This document shows, one piece after another, positions 32,340 to 34,726 of a stretch of 34,726 nucleotides of DNA. Each line of letters opens with the position of its first letter. The stretch's first letter is position 1. Both the position numbers and the translations under genes were made by a program. The notes beneath the pieces were generated by a model, which was not told the DNA's origin, made no database searches, and saw only the letters and a list, made by a program, of their open reading frames with translations. The stretch comes from Chloroflexota bacterium (GTDB taxonomy: Bacteria; Chloroflexota; Limnocylindria; P2-11E): the NCBI GenBank assembly GCA_016191385.1, contig JACPOT010000013.1, forward strand, positions 1-34,726. The letters are read 5' to 3'.

Positions 32340-33438
32340 CCGTTCGCAGACCGCGGCTGCTGCCGGCAAGGCGGACCGCGATGGCCGTCGTGACCGGCAC
32401 AGTGAGGACGAGCCCGATGCTCGCGACGATGACGGTGAGGATCGAAAGGGTCATCTCCTCGCTGTTGAGCGCGACCGAGAGCGGCTGGTACCCGAGCGAC
32501 AGGAGCAGGACGAGCGGGAGCGCGCCTCCGAAGTAGGCGAGCGCCAGCGTGTTGACCAGCGAGCCGATGTGATCACGACCCACTCGCAGCGCCGACAGAT
32601 AGAGCGGCAGGCCGCGTAGGTCAGGGTCGGTGCCCGCGAGCTCGAACGTCGTCGAGGACTGGCCGACGCTCATGTCGACGAGAGCGCCGAGCGATCCGAC
32701 GATCACTGCCGCAAGGGCGAGGCGCGCGACGTCGATGGGCGTGTCGCTGGCGACGGAGAGGATGATCGTCTCCTCGCTCGCGAAGCCGCTCATCCGCGCC
32801 GCGGTGAGGGCCATGGCGCCGAGGCCGCCGACGGCGATGAGCCCGGCGAAGGTGCCGAGCAGCGCCGCGACGCTCTTTCGTCCGAAGCCGTGCACCACGA
32901 ACACGGCGACCGTGAGGACGCCGACCGAGCCGAAGACGGTCGGCAGCAGCGGATCGCCCCCGCGCTGGAGAGCGGGGATGATGAAGAGCAGGAAGACCGC
33001 GAGGCTCGCGGCGAGACCCGCGAGGGCCGCGAGGCCGCGAAGCCGCGCGACCGCCAGGAGCGCGACGACGAGGACGATGGCGAAGGGCACGAGCGTCGGA
33101 AAGCGGACGACCTCCGTCACCGTGTACGTGCGCGCGGCCACGTCGCGCGAGACCGTGAGGAGCACGCGATCGCCCTCGTGGAGTAGGCCCGCGGGATCGA
33201 GCGCGCGGCGCCCGCCCCAGTCGACCTCGACGCGTTCGCCGCGGTACAGGCTGCTGTCGAGCTGGACCTCGAGCCGCTGGTAGAGCTGCCCTTTCTCGAC
33301 GCCGGGGACGCGCCGCTCGGCCGTCGTGATAACGCGGGTGACGTGGGCCTCGACGACGGTGCCGGATGCCCCGGTATTCAGGTCGCCGCACGCGCTGAAC
33401 GACGCGCTGAGGAGCAGCAGGCCGGCGATGGCTCGCAT
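32332..33438 (-). CDS. YibE/F-like membrane protein with lipoprotein-type N-terminus
   Basis: A 368-residue protein. The N-terminus is a signal with a lipobox ending at Cys17 (LSASFSAC), then an outer domain (about 30-110) with GEWV-like features such as GERVEVDWGGRRALDPAGLL. Seven or so membrane segments follow, with VFGSVGVLTVAVFVVHGFGR and GALVDMSVGQSSTTFELAG, the pattern of the YibE/F family. The family function is not established. TACCCT is 6 nt before the ATG, so it may have its own promoter just after the nicO gene. Confidence 0.85.
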   Translation of the reverse strand: MRAIAGLLLLSASFSACGDLNTGASGTVVEAHVTRVITTAERRVPGVEKGQLYQRLEVQLDSSLYRGERVEVDWGGRRALDPAGLLHEGDRVLLTVSRDVAARTYTVTEVVRFPTLVPFAIVLVVALLAVARLRGLAALAGLAASLAVFLLFIIPALQRGGDPLLPTVFGSVGVLTVAVFVVHGFGRKSVAALLGTFAGLIAVGGLGAMALTAARMSGFASEETIILSVASDTPIDVARLALAAVIVGSLGALVDMSVGQSSTTFELAGTDPDLRGLPLYLSALRVGRDHIGSLVNTLALAYFGGALPLVLLLSLGYQPLSVALNSEEMTLSILTVIVASIGLVLTVPVTTAIAVRLAGSSRGLRTDA

Positions 33439-33444
33439 CGGCTG

Positions 33445-33450
33445 AGGGTA
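33445..33450 (-). promoter_or_regulatory. -10-like box (TACCCT) directly before the YibE/F-like gene
   Basis: TACCCT is followed by CAGCCG and the ATG at 33438; the preceding gene stops only 17 nt upstream of that ATG. No ribosome binding site fits in the gap. This is the leaderless layout again. Confidence 0.4.
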
Positions 33451-33455
33451 CGGCT

Positions 33456-34370
33456 CTAGCCGCCGCCTCCGAACAGGAGCTGCTGCAGGTCTGGCAGCGC
33501 GGTGCCGAGGCCGAAGAGGAACAGCATCCCGATGTAGAGGCTCGCGACCCCGACGACGACGCCGAGGACGATGAAGATCTGCCGCAGCCGCTGCGCGCCG
33601 ATGAAGCCGGTGGCGGAGACGACGGCGACGAAGGTGTTGGCGAGGACGAGCCCGACCGTGAAGACGAGCAGGATGACGATCCCGAAGCCCGGGTCGCGCG
33701 CGGTGCCGGCGACGCTCGCCAGGAGCAAAGCCTGCGATCCCGTCTCCGCGCCGATCCCGTGGATGATCCCCACGGCGTAGGCCGTCCGCGGGCCGTACTG
33801 CGTTGCGTGGACCGAGGCCACGTGCTCATGCCCGTGGATCCGGGCCTGCAGGGCGTTCCAGCCGCCGCGCGCGAGGTCGAAGACCAGCATCCAGCGGCTT
33901 CGCAGCCGGAGGTCTCCCCTCCCGCGGACGACCTGGACGACCGAGAAGAGCACCCACGCTCCCAGGAGCACGAGGGTCGCGCCGACGACCCTCTCGAGGA
34001 TCGGATCCACCCAGTCCGGCAGGATCGCCGCGAACAGCAGAGCGGAGACGCCGAGCACGATGACCATGGACGCGTGCCCGAGCGCGTACAGCGTCGCGAG
34101 GCCGAGGGCGTGCCGCTGCTCGTGCGCGAAGCGTGACTCGATGAAGGCGTGGGCCGGACCGACGCTCGCATGGGAGTGCGCGTGGGCGGTGACGTGCTCG
34201 TCGTGCCCGCGGGCGCTGACCGGAGCGCCGGCGGACACGCGCACGTCTGTGTGGCTCGCCGTGGTCGTGCTGGTGATGTCGCTGATGGCGGCGATGTGGT
34301 CCCAGTCGAACCCGTGGCGGAAGCCAAGGGCGAGGATGCCGAGGAGGACCGCGATCGTGCCGTCCGCCAC
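33456..34370 (-). CDS. NicO/HoxN-type nickel or cobalt permease
   Basis: A 304-residue membrane protein from a GTG sharing one base with the Fur-family stop codon. The first helix has HGFDWDHIAAISD (His19, Asp24, His25), the HX4DH metal motif of NiCoT/NicO permeases. A His-rich loop (SHTDV, RGHDEHVTAHAHSHAS) near 40-75 suits metal capture, and YAVGIIHGIGAETGSQALL matches the later family motif. It likely imports Ni2+ or Co2+. The position directly after the Fur-like gene indicates metal-dependent control. A longer ATG start at 34403 lies inside fur. Confidence 0.92.
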   Translation of the reverse strand: MADGTIAVLLGILALGFRHGFDWDHIAAISDITSTTTASHTDVRVSAGAPVSARGHDEHVTAHAHSHASVGPAHAFIESRFAHEQRHALGLATLYALGHASMVIVLGVSALLFAAILPDWVDPILERVVGATLVLLGAWVLFSVVQVVRGRGDLRLRSRWMLVFDLARGGWNALQARIHGHEHVASVHATQYGPRTAYAVGIIHGIGAETGSQALLLASVAGTARDPGFGIVILLVFTVGLVLANTFVAVVSATGFIGAQRLRQIFIVLGVVVGVASLYIGMLFLFGLGTALPDLQQLLFGGGG

Positions 34371-34726
34371 TAGCGCGCGGCGCGCCTCCGGCAGGACGCG
34401 CACTCGCCGTAGAGGTCGAGGCGCGCATGGTCCACGGAGAAGCCGTGCCGCTCACGCACGGATCGCAGCATCGACGCGAGGACGGTCTCGTCGACGTCCT
34501 GGACGCGCTGGCAGGTGGTGCACACGAGATGATGGTGATGCTCCGGCGAGCAGGCCACATAGGCGTACACGTGACCGGGCCGCTCGAGCCGCTGAGCCAT
34601 GCCGCTCTCGACCTGTGCCTCGAGGGCGCGGTACACGGTCGCGAGGCCCAGGCGGTGGTGGCGGGGGCGGAGCCGGTCGTACAGCTCCTGCGCCGACAGG
34701 GCCGTCCCCGCGCGGGCCAGGGCCTC
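34370..34726 (-). CDS. Fur-family metalloregulator, N-terminus cut by the window edge
   Basis: The last 118 residues are visible. They hold part of the winged-helix DNA-binding domain (ALSAQELYDRLR, then HHRLGLATVYRALEAQVESG), then PEHHHHLVCTTCQRV, the Fur-family metal and dimer region, and the C-terminal CASC pair that binds structural zinc. It could be Fur, Zur or Nur-type; the coupling to a NicO permease (shared base at the junction) favours a nickel or similar metal regulator, but the residues seen do not decide it. Confidence 0.93.
   Translation of the reverse strand, partial: EALARAGTALSAQELYDRLRPRHHRLGLATVYRALEAQVESGMAQRLERPGHVYAYVACSPEHHHHLVCTTCQRVQDVDETVLASMLRSVRERHGFSVDHARLDLYGECASCRRRAAR

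Noticed and set aside
1-34726. CRISPR arrays, insertion sequences, integrases, prophage genes or rRNA
   Set aside because: None seen; the only repeats are the PAKNE repeat, the YD and propeller coding repeats and the 19-bp duplication.

Overview
This window is a high-GC bacterial chromosome segment of about 34.7 kb. It is densely packed, and many neighbouring genes overlap by 4 nt (ATGA, GTGA or TTGA junctions). Gene content suggests a high-GC Chloroflexota-like or actinobacterial-like lineage, possibly an uncultivated soil or freshwater group. This taxonomic call is inference: it rests on the ECF sigma/DUF5667 pair, the density of GT87 (DUF2029) membrane glycosyltransferases, the thioredoxin reductase-cNMP fusion, the frequent GTG/TTG starts and the TANNNT boxes placed directly before start codons. 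No rRNA or phylogenetic marker is present to settle it.

Layout. (1) 1-260: the 3' end of a protein with a PAKNE-repeat tail, an 18-bp perfect palindrome and a tRNA-His(GTG). (2) 273-6048, minus strand: a System I cytochrome c maturation operon ccmA-B-C-D-E-F-H plus a ccmI-like TPR gene, including a 30-residue CcmD, but with no thioredoxin-like ccmG. A monoheme cytochrome c lipoprotein is divergent from it (6047-6424) and shares its start region. (3) 6458-7731: an ECF sigma factor coupled to a DUF5667 membrane protein, then a doubtful 50-residue Cys-rich ORF. (4) 7936-12007: dxs (minus), an SDR oxidoreductase (plus), and a thioredoxin reductase fused to a cyclic-nucleotide-binding domain. (5) 12215-20095: an accessory block with a very large secreted RHS/YD-repeat protein that carries an inserted sialidase-like beta-propeller, itself interrupted by another domain. 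Its reading frame is broken once near the start. It is followed by an overlapping small membrane PH-like protein (a possible immunity partner) and a GT87 gene that is split and internally deleted. (6) 20092-24778: a NYN-domain putative RNase (minus) and a tldD-pmbA pair (plus). (7) 24775-31898, minus: a five-gene operon led by a DinB-like protein and followed by four polytopic GT-C-type membrane proteins. (8) 31974-34726, minus: the Fur-family regulator (cut by the window edge), a NicO-type Ni/Co permease, a YibE/F-like membrane protein and a small CopD-like membrane protein.

How it fits together. The ccm operon supplies the machinery to attach heme to c-type cytochromes such as the adjacent lipoprotein cytochrome. 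Dxs feeds isoprenoid synthesis, which could provide polyprenyl-phosphate sugar carriers for the GT-C enzymes, though that link is only thematic. The Fur-like regulator and NicO permease form a metal-responsive uptake pair. The most unusual material is the nested RHS protein with its overlapping membrane neighbour, the TrxB-cNMP fusion, and a recurring promoter layout that suggests leaderless transcription. The frame breaks in the RHS and GT87 genes may be real decay or assembly errors; sequence alone cannot separate these.
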